Positions 44,850 to 54,141 of a stretch of 64,000 nt of DNA are shown here, in pieces. Where the stretch lies: NCBI GenBank assembly GCA_031179215.1, contig JAPSIA010000002.1:1-64000 (forward strand), read 5' to 3'. The position numbers and the translations under genes are program-made. This DNA comes from Agrococcus sp. GTDB lineage: Bacteria > Actinomycetota > Actinomycetes > Actinomycetales > Microbacteriaceae. Position 1 is the stretch's first letter; every line of letters starts with the position of its first letter. The notes below the pieces were generated by a model. That model saw nothing but the letters and a program-made list of their open reading frames with translations. It was not told the origin of the DNA and did no database searches.

Positions 44850-45311
44850 TCAGCGGCGGGCGGCGAAGAACGCGCGCAGCTGCGCCTCGGCCTCGTCGGC
44901 GAGCACGCCCGCGACGACCTCGACGCGGTGCGGCAGCCGCCGCTCGCGCAGCACGTCGACGACGCTGCCCGCGGCCCCCGCCTTCTCGTCCCACGCCCCG
45001 AAGACGACGCGCTCGACGCGGCTCGCGAGGATCGCGCCGGCGCACATGACACACGGCTCGAGCGTGACGACGAGCGTGCATCCGTCGAGCCGCCACGAGC
45101 CGCCGCGCGCCGCCGCCTCGCGCAGCGCCACGACCTCGGCGTGGGCCGTCGGGTCGTGCCGAGCCTCGCGCTCGTTGCGGCCGGTGCCGATGACGGTGCC
45201 GGATGCGTCGACGACGACCGCGCCGACGGGCACGTCGGCGGTCGTCTCGGCCGCCGCGGCCTGCTCGAGCGCCAGGCGCATGAGCGCCTCGTCGCGCGCC
45301 GCTGGCCGCAT
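44850..45311 (-). CDS. tadA: tRNA-specific adenosine deaminase / nucleoside deaminase
   Basis: 153-aa cytidine-deaminase-fold zinc enzyme. Zinc and catalytic motifs are [13 protein letters not shown] and [14 protein letters not shown], with the TadA-like PVGAVVV start. It converts A34 to inosine in tRNA-Arg(ACG). ATG 45311 was picked where homology begins; the ORF-track start at 46370 is antisense to upp. It is divergent from upp across 87 bp. Confidence 0.92.
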   Translation of the reverse strand: MRPAARDEALMRLALEQAAAAETTADVPVGAVVVDASGTVIGTGRNEREARHDPTAHAEVVALREAAARGGSWRLDGCTLVVTLEPCVMCAGAILASRVERVVFGAWDEKAGAAGSVVDVLRERRLPHRVEVVAGVLADEAEAQLRAFFAARR

Positions 45312-45398
45312 CCGCTCTCCTCGTCTCGAGCCGCGGGCCTCCGCGCCCGCGCCCGCTCCTGCGCGACGCGCCCGCACGGGGCCACTACCCTGAACCCT

Positions 45399-46037
45399 AT
45401 GCGAGTCCACGTCGCCCACCACCCGCTCATCACGCACAAGCTGACCGTGCTGCGCGATGCGGCGACCCCCTCCCCCACGTTCCGCGCGCTCGTGGGCGAG
45501 CTCATGACGCTGCTGGCCTACGAGGCCACCCGCAACGTGCGCGTCGCGCCCAAGGAGATCCGGACGCCCGTGACGACCACGACGGGCGTCGCGATCGCTG
45601 AGCCGCGGCCGCTCGTCGTGCCGATCCTGCGCGCCGGCCTCGGCATGCTCGAGGGGATGACGGCGCTCGTGCCGACCGCCGAGGTCGGCTTCCTCGGCAT
45701 GGCGCGCAACGAGGAGACGCTCGAGCCCGCGACGTACGCCGAGCGGCTGCCCGACGACCTCTCGGACCGCCAGTGCTTCGTGCTCGACCCCATGCTCGCC
45801 ACGGGCGGCTCGCTCTCCGGCGCGATGCAGTTCCTGTTCGACCGCGGCGCGGTCGACGTCACCGCCATCTGCCTGCTCGGCACGCCCGAGGGGCTCGCGC
45901 GCGTCGAGCGCGAGATGGAGGGGCGCGACGTGACCGTCGTGCTCGGTGCGCTCGACGAGGGCCTCGACGAGCGCGGCTTCATCGTGCCGGGCCTCGGCGA
46001 CGCGGGCGACCGGCTCTACGGCACGGTCGGCGACTGA
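45399..46037 (+). CDS. upp: Uracil phosphoribosyltransferase
   Basis: 212 aa. Starts [20 protein letters not shown]; the PRPP loop [17 protein letters not shown] and the uracil-binding C-terminus [17 protein letters not shown] are intact. It salvages uracil to UMP. ATG 45399. The adjacent divergent tadA-upp arrangement is a common actinobacterial neighbourhood. Confidence 0.95.
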   Translation: MRVHVAHHPLITHKLTVLRDAATPSPTFRALVGELMTLLAYEATRNVRVAPKEIRTPVTTTTGVAIAEPRPLVVPILRAGLGMLEGMTALVPTAEVGFLGMARNEETLEPATYAERLPDDLSDRQCFVLDPMLATGGSLSGAMQFLFDRGAVDVTAICLLGTPEGLARVEREMEGRDVTVVLGALDEGLDERGFIVPGLGDAGDRLYGTVGD

Positions 46038-46088
46038 CGCCGAGGCGAGCGGGGCGAGCGCTCGTGCTGGGGCGCACTGCCGCGGCGT

Positions 46089-46118
46089 TTGACATCGCGC
46101 GACCGAAGCGGCGATACT
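46089..46118 (+). promoter_or_regulatory. Consensus sigma-70 promoter for a leaderless ORF
   Basis: TTGACA (46089-46094), 18-bp spacer, GATACT (46113-46118). The expected transcription start, 7-8 bp after the -10, coincides with the ATG at 46126, so the transcript should be leaderless. It is one of the few clear consensus promoters in the window. Confidence 0.7.
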
Positions 46119-46125
46119 GGCAGGC

Positions 46126-46221
46126 ATGACGACCACCTTCCGCCCCCAGTCCGTCCTCGCGACGAACGGGACGAACGGCATGATGATGCCGATGGTCGAC
46201 ATGCGTCGAATGTGTGCTTGA
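46126..46221 (+). CDS. Leaderless Met-rich 31-aa micropeptide
   Basis: Too short for the ORF track. It codes MTTTFRPQSVLATNGTNG followed by MMMPMVDMRRMCA: seven methionines in 31 residues and one Cys next to the end. No ribosome site precedes it, but the ATG sits exactly where the strong promoter should start transcription. The winged-helix gene begins 226 bp downstream on the same strand. Leaderless short ORFs in actinobacteria often act as translation-sensing leader peptides; an upstream attenuator for the regulator gene is possible. No homology is claimed. The downstream 46222-46447 shows no ORF and only weak hairpins. Confidence 0.5.
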   Translation: MTTTFRPQSVLATNGTNGMMMPMVDMRRMCA

Positions 46222-46447
46222 GCGCAGCTCGCACCGCCCGACCGCTCCTTGAGGAGTCGCTGACGCGCTCGCGTCGCACGCCTCCGGCCTGAGCAGCCAC
46301 CGGGTCCCCACCCCGGAGCGGTCGCAGAACCAGCAGGTTCGCCCCGACACCTCGACCTCGCGGTCGACACCCCTCGTCGACGGCCTCATCGCCCTTGCCC
46401 GCGCACGCGCGGCTCGGTCGCCGCCGACTCACGCCGGAAGGCCCATC

Positions 46448-47185
46448 ATGACCATCACCGACATCGCCGCTCCCCTCGCCACCCGCACCCGCCGCCCCTC
46501 GCGCGAGCACGCCGCCTTCGGCTCGAGCGCGACCAAGGGCTCGACCGCCCTCGCACCCGAGCGCATCCGCCCCGCCGCCCCTGCCTCCAGCCCCGTGCGG
46601 GCCGTGCCCGAGGGCACCGAGGCGCGCGGCTTCGTGCTCTACGTCGGCCTGGGCGAGGACGCCGCGGCCGCCGACCGCGTCGAGCTCGCGCGCCTCGTCG
46701 GCGAGCTGCGCGCGCTGACCGCGAAGCTCGCGCCGAGCGCGCAGACGCACGCCGCGGTCGCGCTCGCGCCGGCGGGCGCCGGTGGCCGCGACGTCGACGT
46801 CGTGCGTCGCGCGCTCGGCGACCCTGCCGTGCAGCAGCCGGCCACCGAGGCCGACGCCGGCATCGTCATCGACCTCACCCGCAAGCGCGTCGCGCTCGGC
46901 GACGAGATCGCGCCGCTCACCTACCGCGAGTTCGAGCTCCTGCAGCACATCGTGCTGCGCGAGGGCACGACGGTCGGGCGCTGCGAGATCATCGACGCGC
47001 TGTGGGACGCCGACGCCGCGGACCGACCCAACGAGCGCACGATCGACGTGCACGTGCGCCGCCTCCGCGCGAAGCTCGGCGACTATGCAGAGATCATCCG
47101 CACGGTGCGCGGCGCCGGGTACCGCTTCGACCGGCACGCCGACGTCACCGTGCTCGCGAGCGGACCGAGCCCCGACCGCTTCTGA
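46448..47185 (+). CDS. Winged-helix regulator (OmpR/PhoB-type DNA-binding domain) without receiver
   Basis: 245 aa. The C-terminal half is a Trans_reg_C winged helix: LTYREFELLQHIVLREGTTV, RTIDVHVRRLRAKLG and the wing IRTVRGAGYRFD. The N-terminal 135 residues are not a receiver domain: no phosphorylatable Asp triad is visible; there is a basic disordered head and an alpha/beta segment (GFVLYVGLGEDAAAADRVEL). The signal input is therefore unknown. ATG with GGAAGG upstream. No histidine kinase gene is adjacent. This architecture recurs in Microbacteriaceae as far as I recall. Confidence 0.85.
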   Translation: MTITDIAAPLATRTRRPSREHAAFGSSATKGSTALAPERIRPAAPASSPVRAVPEGTEARGFVLYVGLGEDAAAADRVELARLVGELRALTAKLAPSAQTHAAVALAPAGAGGRDVDVVRRALGDPAVQQPATEADAGIVIDLTRKRVALGDEIAPLTYREFELLQHIVLREGTTVGRCEIIDALWDADAADRPNERTIDVHVRRLRAKLGDYAEIIRTVRGAGYRFDRHADVTVLASGPSPDRF

Positions 47186-47260
47186 GGGCGCGGGCCACAC
47201 ACCACAGGAAGATCACAGGGCGTTCTAGGCGCGCTCGTTATCGATCCGTTATATCGTCGA

Positions 47261-47358
47261 AGCACGTTGATCGTAGTGCTGTGGCGGTCAGCGGAAGCGA
47301 TGGTCATGCCTCGCTTGGTGCAAGGGACTGGGGCCGGCTGAGGGGACTCGGCCGGCCC
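47261..47358. other. Intergenic stretch with three consecutive stem-loops
   Basis: Between the winged-helix gene and the convergent hydrolase: AGCAC/GTGCT (47261-47280), AAGCGA/TCGCTT (47295-47316) and GGGCCGG/CCGGCCC (47331-47358). An AT-richer segment (TTATCGATCCGTTATATCG) lies just upstream and could hold a -10. It could be a small RNA with its terminator, or simply the terminator region. No ORF fits. Confidence 0.35.
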
Positions 47359-47427
47359 TCTGCACGTCGCGGCGACGGCGCGTTGGCATGCCGCTCCCGC
47401 TCCTGCCGGAGTGCCCCTCGCCGCTCC

Positions 47428-48189
47428 TCAGCCGCCGAGCTGCTGCGCGAGGAAGGCGGATGCGGTGCGCCGGAAGGCGCCCGAGGTCGGCGCGTTCATG
47501 TGGTTGCGTCCCGGGATGGGCTCGAACGCTCCCCGCGGCAGGAGTGGCAGCAGCGCTCGCGTGTCGTCCGCCCTGTCGTCCTCGTCGCCGGTCATGAGCA
47601 GGGTCGGCACCTCCGGCGGCGCCTTCTCCGGGTCGAACAGCGTCCCCGAGACCTCGCCCGCGAGCGTCACGAGCGTCGCCGGGTCGTGCTCGGGGAAGAT
47701 GCCCGCGAGCTCAACGACGAACGTCTCCATCGGGCCCGGCTCCGCCTCACCCGCGAGCGCCCTGCGCGCCAGCTCGAGGTCGAAGCGCTGGAACGGGTCG
47801 TCCGCGGGCAGCCCGCCGAGCACGAGCGCCCGGAACGCGAACGGCCTGGTGCCCGCATGGCGCCACAGGAGCCTCGCTCCCATCGAGTACCCGATCGCCC
47901 CCGGCGGCTCGTCGAGCGCGAGCTGCTCGAGCACCGCGTCGACGTCGTCGATGAAGCGCGCGACCTCGTAGCCGGTGGAGGGGCGGGCGCTCTCGCCATG
48001 CCCGCGCAGATCCATGCCGATCCCGCGCAGACCGGCCGAGGCCAGCGCGTCGCTCCACCCGGTGTCGATCCAGTTGCGGCGCGTGTTCGAGGAGAAGCCG
48101 TGGATCATGAGCACCGGCTGGCCGCTCGGATCCCCGAGCTCGTGCAGGGCGATCCTCACGCCGTCGGGGGCCATGGCGAAGACGGTCAT
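47428..48189 (-). CDS. Alpha/beta hydrolase
   Basis: 253 aa with the alpha/beta-hydrolase core: VLMIHGFSSNTRRNW (oxyanion hole HG), nucleophile elbow AIGYSMGARLLW (Ser near residue 101), acid in LLMTGDEDDRADD and the catalytic His in IPGRNHMNAP near 230. No signal peptide, so cytoplasmic. Substrate unknown; the family covers esterases, haloperoxidase-like and epoxide hydrolases. Stands alone. Confidence 0.88.
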   Translation of the reverse strand: MTVFAMAPDGVRIALHELGDPSGQPVLMIHGFSSNTRRNWIDTGWSDALASAGLRGIGMDLRGHGESARPSTGYEVARFIDDVDAVLEQLALDEPPGAIGYSMGARLLWRHAGTRPFAFRALVLGGLPADDPFQRFDLELARRALAGEAEPGPMETFVVELAGIFPEHDPATLVTLAGEVSGTLFDPEKAPPEVPTLLMTGDEDDRADDTRALLPLLPRGAFEPIPGRNHMNAPTSGAFRRTASAFLAQQLGG

Positions 48190-48270
48190 GGCTTCAGGCT
48201 AACCGGCGCGCAGCGGCGCGGACGCTGCTCGGGAGGGGTGGTGGGCCATCACGGCGCGCCGCGGCACCCG

Positions 48271-49188
48271 TCAGAACGCGACCCGCAGGATGCCGACCGG
48301 CACGTCGGCGCTCAGCTGCACGAGCCCGAGCGGCGCCGCGAGCCGGTCGAGCGTGCCCGCCGGGATCGCGCCGGCTCGCTCGAGCAGCGCGAGCGCGACG
48401 GGCGCGCCGGCCCGGCGCGCGCCGTCGGCGGTCTTCACGACCGCCGTCGTGCCGTCGGGCGCGACGATCGCCTGCGTGCCCTCGGCGCCGAACTTCGTCG
48501 CGCATCCGGTCTCGGCGATCACGACGGCGTCAGGCTTGCCCGCGCCGTCGATGAGGGTCGGATGCGCGCGCATGGCGTCGCCGACGAATCGGTGGGCACC
48601 CGTGCCGTCCGGGGCGAGGCGGCGGAAGGCGCGCGCGAAGCCCACGGGGGTGGTCGGGAAGACGACGGCGCCGCAGCCGTCGTGCGCGAGCCGCTGGATC
48701 GGCTCGTCGGCGGCCGCCGCGAGGCCGTCGCGCAGCACGCCGACGAGCGGATGGTCGTCGCTCCAGTAGTCGGCCGATGCGCCCATCGCCCGAGCCGCGG
48801 CGGCGAGGGCGATGTGCTTGCCAGCGCACAGGTGGGCGAAGCGGCGCAGCGCGCCGTCGGGCGCGCGCATCGGCGGGCAGCGCAGCTCGGCCTCGTCGAC
48901 GCCGAGCGCCGCAGCCATCGCCTCGGCCGTGTCGAGGTGCTCCTGCTGCGCGTGGTGGCTCGCGCTCGCGAGCGCCGCGTGGGCGGGCTCGAGCTCGATG
49001 AGCCCGGCATCGAGCAGCGCCGCCGCGTAGAGGGGCTTGAGGCTGCTGCGAGCGAGGAACGGCTGCGCAACGTCGCCGAACGACTCGAGCATGCGGCCGT
49101 CGGGGCCGACGAGCACGGCGACCCCGCGGTGCTCGGATTCGATGAAGCCGTCGCGCTCGACGACGGCGAGGAGCTCGGTGGTGGGCAC
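48271..49188 (-). CDS. Asparaginase (thermolabile/Rhizobium-type family)
   Basis: 305 aa of the asparaginase II family unrelated to the E. coli enzyme. Recognisable segments: RSSLKPLYAAALLDAG (Ser-Lys pair), ALASASHHAQQEHLD, CAGKHIALAAAARAMG and HDGCGAVVFPTTPVGFARAF. Recent work on this family shows a serine-hydrolase-like Ser/Lys active site with cysteines nearby; both elements are present. It releases ammonia from asparagine. No transporter is adjacent. Confidence 0.88.
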   Translation of the reverse strand: MPTTELLAVVERDGFIESEHRGVAVLVGPDGRMLESFGDVAQPFLARSSLKPLYAAALLDAGLIELEPAHAALASASHHAQQEHLDTAEAMAAALGVDEAELRCPPMRAPDGALRRFAHLCAGKHIALAAAARAMGASADYWSDDHPLVGVLRDGLAAAADEPIQRLAHDGCGAVVFPTTPVGFARAFRRLAPDGTGAHRFVGDAMRAHPTLIDGAGKPDAVVIAETGCATKFGAEGTQAIVAPDGTTAVVKTADGARRAGAPVALALLERAGAIPAGTLDRLAAPLGLVQLSADVPVGILRVAF

Positions 49189-49233
49189 GCCTCCACGGTA
49201 TCGGCGCCGGCCTCCGATGCAGCGCGGCTCGGC

Positions 49234-49869
49234 CTACTCAGGCATCGCTTCTGCCTCCCGCTCGCCGCGCGCGGCGCCCGACTCGAGCCCCAGCAGCCGC
49301 CGCTTTGCTTCGACGCCGCCCACGTACTGCCCGAGCTGCCCGTCGCTGCGCACGACGCGGTGGCACGGGATGGCGATCGGCAACGGGTTGCGGCGGCACG
49401 CCGTGCCGACGGCGCGCACGGCGCGCGGCGAGCCGATCGACGCCGCCACCTGCGCATAGCTGCGCGTCTCGCCGTACGGGATCCGCTGCAGCTGCTCGAT
49501 GACCTGCCGGCCGAAGCCGCGCGCGAGCGAGAGGTCGAGCCGCCCCTCGAAGCGGCGCGCGCGACCGTCGATGAGGCGCGCCAGCCCTCGCGCGGCGTCG
49601 TCGAGCCGCGCGGGCGCCTCGAGCACGCGCGGGCTCACCGCGACCGCGAGCCGCTCGAGGGTCGCGTCGGGGTGGTCGCCGTCGAAGGTGACCGAGACGA
49701 GGCCCTCGGGCGTCGAGGCGAGCAGCAGCGAACCCAGCTCGGTCTCGAGCGAGCGGTAGGCGACGTCGAGCAGGCCGCTCGCGGCGGCCCGCTCGGCGAG
49801 CGTCGCGCGCAGCGCGTCGAGCCTCGGCGCCGGCAGCGCTGCCGCGATGTCGTCGATCGGCTCAGCCAT
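49234..49869 (-). CDS. Methylated-DNA-protein-cysteine methyltransferase, second copy
   Basis: 211 aa with the active-site Cys in IPCHRVVRSDGQLGQYVGG (near residue 168) and the helix-turn-helix QVAASIGSPRAVRAVG. It removes O6-alkyl groups from guanine irreversibly. The N-terminal extension of about 35 residues (DDIAAALPAPRLDALRATLA) is absent from the paralogue at 50323 and may interact with the sigma factor encoded immediately upstream, whose stop overlaps this start. Last gene of the ogt-sigma-ogt operon. Confidence 0.9.
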   Translation of the reverse strand: MAEPIDDIAAALPAPRLDALRATLAERAAASGLLDVAYRSLETELGSLLLASTPEGLVSVTFDGDHPDATLERLAVAVSPRVLEAPARLDDAARGLARLIDGRARRFEGRLDLSLARGFGRQVIEQLQRIPYGETRSYAQVAASIGSPRAVRAVGTACRRNPLPIAIPCHRVVRSDGQLGQYVGGVEAKRRLLGLESGAARGEREAEAMPE

Positions 49870-50326
49870 CGGATCCTCCCATCAGGTGGCGCAGCCGACG
49901 CATGCCGTCGGATGAGGCGCGCCGCGCCGCATCCGCCGAGCTGCCGAGGGCGAGCGCGACGTCGACGAAGGGCAGCCCGCCGAGGTGGTGCAGCACGACC
50001 GCCTCGCGCTGGCGCTCGGGCAGCTGCGCGAGCGCGCGGGCGAGGTCGAGGTCGCGCCCGCGCTGGGGGGCGATCCGCTCGGGAACCTCGCCGACGACGA
50101 GCCGTGCGCGACGACGCAGCACGTCGATCGCCTTCCGGTGCGCGATCGTCACGAGCCAGCCTTCGATGCTCCGCTCGTGCGCGAGTCGCGGGTAGGCCTC
50201 GAGCGCGGCGAGGAAGGTGTCGCTCCATGCGTCCTCGGCATCGGGCTCGTCGAGCAGCGCCCGACACACGCGCCACACCCGTGCGCCGTGCAGGGCGACG
50301 ATCGCGTCGAAGGGCGCACGGCTCAC
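49862..50326 (-). CDS. ECF-type RNA polymerase sigma factor
   Basis: 154 aa with region 2 (ALLDEPDAEDAWSDTFLAALEA, SIEGWLVTIAHRKAIDVLRR) and region 4 (LPERQREAVVLHHLGGLPFVDVALALG). GTG 50326 overlaps the stop of the upstream MGMT gene (GTGA), and its end overlaps the downstream MGMT gene by 8 bp. No anti-sigma gene is adjacent; the flanking DNA-repair proteins may provide control. It likely directs a small alkylation or damage regulon, by analogy with Ada. Confidence 0.9.
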   Translation of the reverse strand: MSRAPFDAIVALHGARVWRVCRALLDEPDAEDAWSDTFLAALEAYPRLAHERSIEGWLVTIAHRKAIDVLRRRARLVVGEVPERIAPQRGRDLDLARALAQLPERQREAVVLHHLGGLPFVDVALALGSSADAARRASSDGMRRLRHLMGGSDG

Positions 50327-50823
50327 GCGACCGAATCTAGCCCGGGCGCGAGGGCCGCGCCCGACTCGTGGTCGAGCAGGAAGCGCTTGCGCTCGACGCC
50401 GCCCGCGTAGCCGGTCAGCGCTCCCCTCGCGCCGACGACGCGGTGGCACGGCACGATGATCGAGAGCGGGTTGCGGCTGTTCGCGAGCCCGACCGCGCGC
50501 ACGGCGGTCGGCTGCCCGACCGCGGCGGCGATCGAGCCGTAGGTGCGGGTCTCGCCGTAGGGGATGGAGCGCAGCGCCTCCCACACCCGCAGCTGGAACG
50601 GCGTCCCCGCCGGGGCGAGCGGCAGGTCGAACGCCCTGCGCTCCCCCGCCCAGTACTCGCCGAGCTGCCGCGCGGCGTCGGCGAGCGCGGCGTCGTCGCG
50701 CTCGCCGAAGCGCGCCTCGTCGGGCGTGGGCCGGTGCTCGAGCATGAACACGCCGGTGAGGCCCGCCTCGTCGCGGACGAGCGTGATGGCCCCGATGGGG
50801 CTGTCGATGATGCTGTGGGTCAT
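50323..50823 (-). CDS. Methylated-DNA-protein-cysteine methyltransferase, first copy
   Basis: 166 aa, standard length for Ogt. Active-site IVPCHRVVGARGALTGYAGG, RSIPYGETRTYGSIA and the Asn/Arg hinge VGLANSRNP are intact. It directly reverses O6-methylguanine. Homology begins at ATG 50823 (MTHSIIDSPIGAITLVRDE). It leads the three-gene operon. The divergent histidine phosphatase starts 111 bp away. Confidence 0.93.
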   Translation of the reverse strand: MTHSIIDSPIGAITLVRDEAGLTGVFMLEHRPTPDEARFGERDDAALADAARQLGEYWAGERRAFDLPLAPAGTPFQLRVWEALRSIPYGETRTYGSIAAAVGQPTAVRAVGLANSRNPLSIIVPCHRVVGARGALTGYAGGVERKRFLLDHESGAALAPGLDSVA

Positions 50824-50934
50824 GGCTGCATTCCTCCCATACTCTGCCAACGGCGCAGCGCGGCGGAATGTGAGCCTGTGGATGGGAGCCGGTGCTCCGC
50901 CGAGCGGCCTGGCCGGCGGCACTAGGCTCGGGCC

Positions 50935-51476
50935 ATGGAGATCGCGCTCGTCAGACACGGTCAGACCGACTGGAACTTCAACCGTCGCCTCCAGGGCACG
51001 AGCGACATCCCACTCAACGAGACCGGCATCGGGCAGGCGCACGAGGCCGCGCGGCTGCTCGCCGACGAGCACTGGGACGCCGTGGTCTCCTCGCCGCTGC
51101 AGCGCGCCGCCGTCACGGCCGACATCATCGCGGCCGCGCTCGACCTCGAGGTCGCCGGCCGGTACGAGAGCCTCATCGAGCGCGCCTACGGCGAGGCGGA
51201 GGGGCTGACGAAGGAGGAGGCGCAGGCGCGCTTCGGCACCGATTGGCCGGGCGAAGAGGACTTCGACGACCTGCAGCGGCGCGCGGTCGACGCGGTCGAC
51301 GACGTCGCGGCGCGCAACCCGGTCGACGCCCTCGTCATCGTGGGGCACGGCACCTTCATCCGTGCCTTCGCCGACCACGTCACGGGTCTCGAGACCGAGA
51401 CTCCCGACAACGCGCACTCGGTGCGCTTCACGGGCACGCCGGGCGCGTGGACCCTCACCGAAGGGCTCGTGCTGCG

Positions 51477-51480
<4 letters not shown>
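50935..51480 (+). CDS. Histidine phosphatase family protein
   Basis: 181 aa with the RHG motif in ALVRHGQTDWNFNRRLQGTSD at the N-terminus and the second catalytic His in VIVGHGTFIRAF. The N-terminus is close to GpgP/alpha-ribazole phosphatase-like enzymes; substrate not determinable. Its stop overlaps the start of the FAD-linked oxidase (ATGA), so the two are coupled. Confidence 0.88.
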
Positions 51481-52838
<1,358 letters not shown>

Positions 52839-52931
52839 CCGAGTCGAGGTTCGGCGCACGAGTCGCCGCTCGCAGGACGCAGAACCCCAGCTGATCCGGG
52901 CCGCTGCGCGCGCCCCGGCGTCGAGCCGCTA

Positions 52932-52954
52932 CCGACGCCCGGGACGGGCGTCGG
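52932..52954. terminator. Hairpin 1 between FAD oxidase and FKBP
   Basis: Perfect 10-bp stem CCGACGCCCG / CGGGCGTCGG with a 3-nt loop, in the convergent interval. Works in either direction. Confidence 0.6.
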
Positions 52955-52966
52955 CGCTGGCGTCGC

Positions 52967-52990
52967 GGGGAGGCCCGAAAGGGCCTCCCC
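52967..52990. terminator. Hairpin 2 with GAAA tetraloop
   Basis: Perfect 10-bp stem GGGGAGGCCC / GGGCCTCCCC closed by a GAAA tetraloop, 16 bp past the FKBP stop on the minus strand. With hairpin 1 it forms a back-to-back bidirectional terminator. Confidence 0.75.
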
Positions 52991-53005
52991 ATGAGCTCCA
53001 GCGCG

Positions 53006-53377
53006 CTACTTGACGGCGACGAGGTCGCAGACGAAGATCAGCGTCTCGTTCGGGCCGATGACGCCGCCGGCGCCGCGCTCGCCGTAGGCGAGGTGCGGCG
53101 GGATCACGAGCTTGCGGCGGCCGCCGACGCGCATGCCCTCGATGCCCTGCTCCCAGCCCTTGATCACCATGCCGACCCCGAGCGGGAACTCGAGGGGCGC
53201 GCCGCGGTTGTAGGAGGCGTCGAACTCCTCGCCGGTCGAGTGCGTCACGCCGACGTAGTGCACGCTGACCTGCTTGCCGGTCACCGCCTCGTCGCCGTCG
53301 CCGACGGTGATGTCGGTGATCTCCAGGTCGGTGGGCGCGGGGCCCTCGGGGGCGTCGATCTCGGGCTTCTCAGTCAT
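53006..53377 (-). CDS. FKBP-type peptidyl-prolyl cis-trans isomerase
   Basis: 123 aa, single FKBP domain: VSVHYVGVTHSTGEEFDASY, FPLGVGMVIKGWEQGIEGM, PPHLAYGERGAGGVIGPNE and the final strand LIFVCDLVAVK. No signal peptide, so cytoplasmic. It accelerates proline isomerisation during folding. ATG 53377; the longer ORF-track start covers the divergent osmC promoter. Confidence 0.94.
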   Translation of the reverse strand: MTEKPEIDAPEGPAPTDLEITDITVGDGDEAVTGKQVSVHYVGVTHSTGEEFDASYNRGAPLEFPLGVGMVIKGWEQGIEGMRVGGRRKLVIPPHLAYGERGAGGVIGPNETLIFVCDLVAVK

Positions 53378-53505
53378 GCGGCCATCCTCCCACGCGTGGC
53401 GTGCGAGGGCTCCTTGCCCTTCTGACCTGGCCTGCCCAGGCGGGCGTGCGTAGCCTGGGGACGCCGATGCATCCACGTCGTCGGCTGCAGACTCAAGGAG
53501 GAATC

Positions 53506-53928
53506 ATGGCCATCACCTCGAACGCCAGCGCCGTCTGGAACGGCGACCTCGGCAGCGGCAGCGGCACCGCGACGCTCGCGTCCGGATCGAGCTTCGACAT
53601 GACCTGGAAGGCGCGCGCCGAGGGCGCAGGCGGTTCGACGCCCGAGGAGCTCATCGCCGGCGCGCACGCGGCGTGCTTCTCCATGGCGCTCTCGCACGCG
53701 CTCTCGGAGGCCGGGCACACGGCGGAGTCGCTCGCGACCTCGGCGAAGGTCTCGTTCGTCGCCGGCAAGGGCATCACGACGAGCGTGCTCGCCGTGACCG
53801 GGCGGGTGCCCGGCATCGACCAGGAGCAGTTCCAGGAGCTCGCCGAGCAGGCCAAGGCCGGCTGCCCCGTCTCGCAGGCACTCGCGGGCGTCGAGATCGA
53901 GCTCGAGTCGGTGACCCTGCAGAGCTGA
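53506..53928 (+). CDS. OsmC family peroxiredoxin
   Basis: 140 aa. The family sequence STPEELIAGAHAACFSMALSHAL carries the first redox Cys and AEQAKAGCPVSQALAG the second, giving the two-cysteine hydroperoxide site of OsmC/Ohr-type proteins. It reduces organic peroxides. ATG 53506 with AAGGAGG at ideal spacing. Confidence 0.93.
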   Translation: MAITSNASAVWNGDLGSGSGTATLASGSSFDMTWKARAEGAGGSTPEELIAGAHAACFSMALSHALSEAGHTAESLATSAKVSFVAGKGITTSVLAVTGRVPGIDQEQFQELAEQAKAGCPVSQALAGVEIELESVTLQS

Positions 53929-53976
53929 CTTTCCGGGGTCGCAAGATTCGCCCTAGCCGAACCGGCGTCCACCGTG

Positions 53977-53982
53977 TATGAA
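53977..53982 (+). promoter_or_regulatory. Candidate -10 of the 34-aa peptide gene
   Basis: TATGAA, 37 bp before the peptide start codon; a weak -35-like TAGCCG lies about 17 bp upstream. It suggests the peptide gene has its own promoter after osmC. Confidence 0.35.
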
Positions 53983-54019
53983 CAGAGGTGACGGGGTTTC
54001 CGGCCGACGAAGGAGCGAC

Positions 54020-54124
54020 ATGAAGAACACCCGACAGCTGCCCACACACCTGCTCATCGCGCTCGGTGGCGACGACGACATCATCATGTCGAGCATCGCC
54101 GGCGACGACGACATCATCATGTGA
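54020..54124 (+). CDS. 34-aa peptide with duplicated GDDDIIM motif, possible peptide precursor
   Basis: Absent from the ORF track because of its size. Translation: MKNTRQLPTHLLIALGG, then DDDIIMSSIAGDDDIIM. The second half is a near-perfect tandem duplication: an identical 18-nt block encodes DDDIIM twice, separated by SSIAG. AAGGAG lies 6 bp before the ATG. A -10 candidate is upstream and a 12-bp-stem terminator starts 18 bp after the stop, so it looks like an autonomous gene. A basic/hydrophobic leader ending in Gly-Gly before a repeated acidic core recalls ribosomally made peptide precursors, but no modifying enzyme or exporter is next to it. Function unknown. Confidence 0.55.
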   Translation: MKNTRQLPTHLLIALGGDDDIIMSSIAGDDDIIM

Positions 54125-54141
54125 CGATCCATCGCATGAGC

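Noticed and set aside
46222-46447. Riboswitch between the micropeptide and the winged-helix gene
   Set aside because: Only short imperfect stems (for example CTCC/GGAG) were found; nothing matches a known class.
47002-50340. 1112-aa plus-strand ORF
   Set aside because: Runs antisense to the alpha/beta hydrolase, asparaginase, MGMT and sigma genes, all of which have clear family motifs; composition is Arg/Ala/Gly low complexity typical of GC-rich shadow frames.
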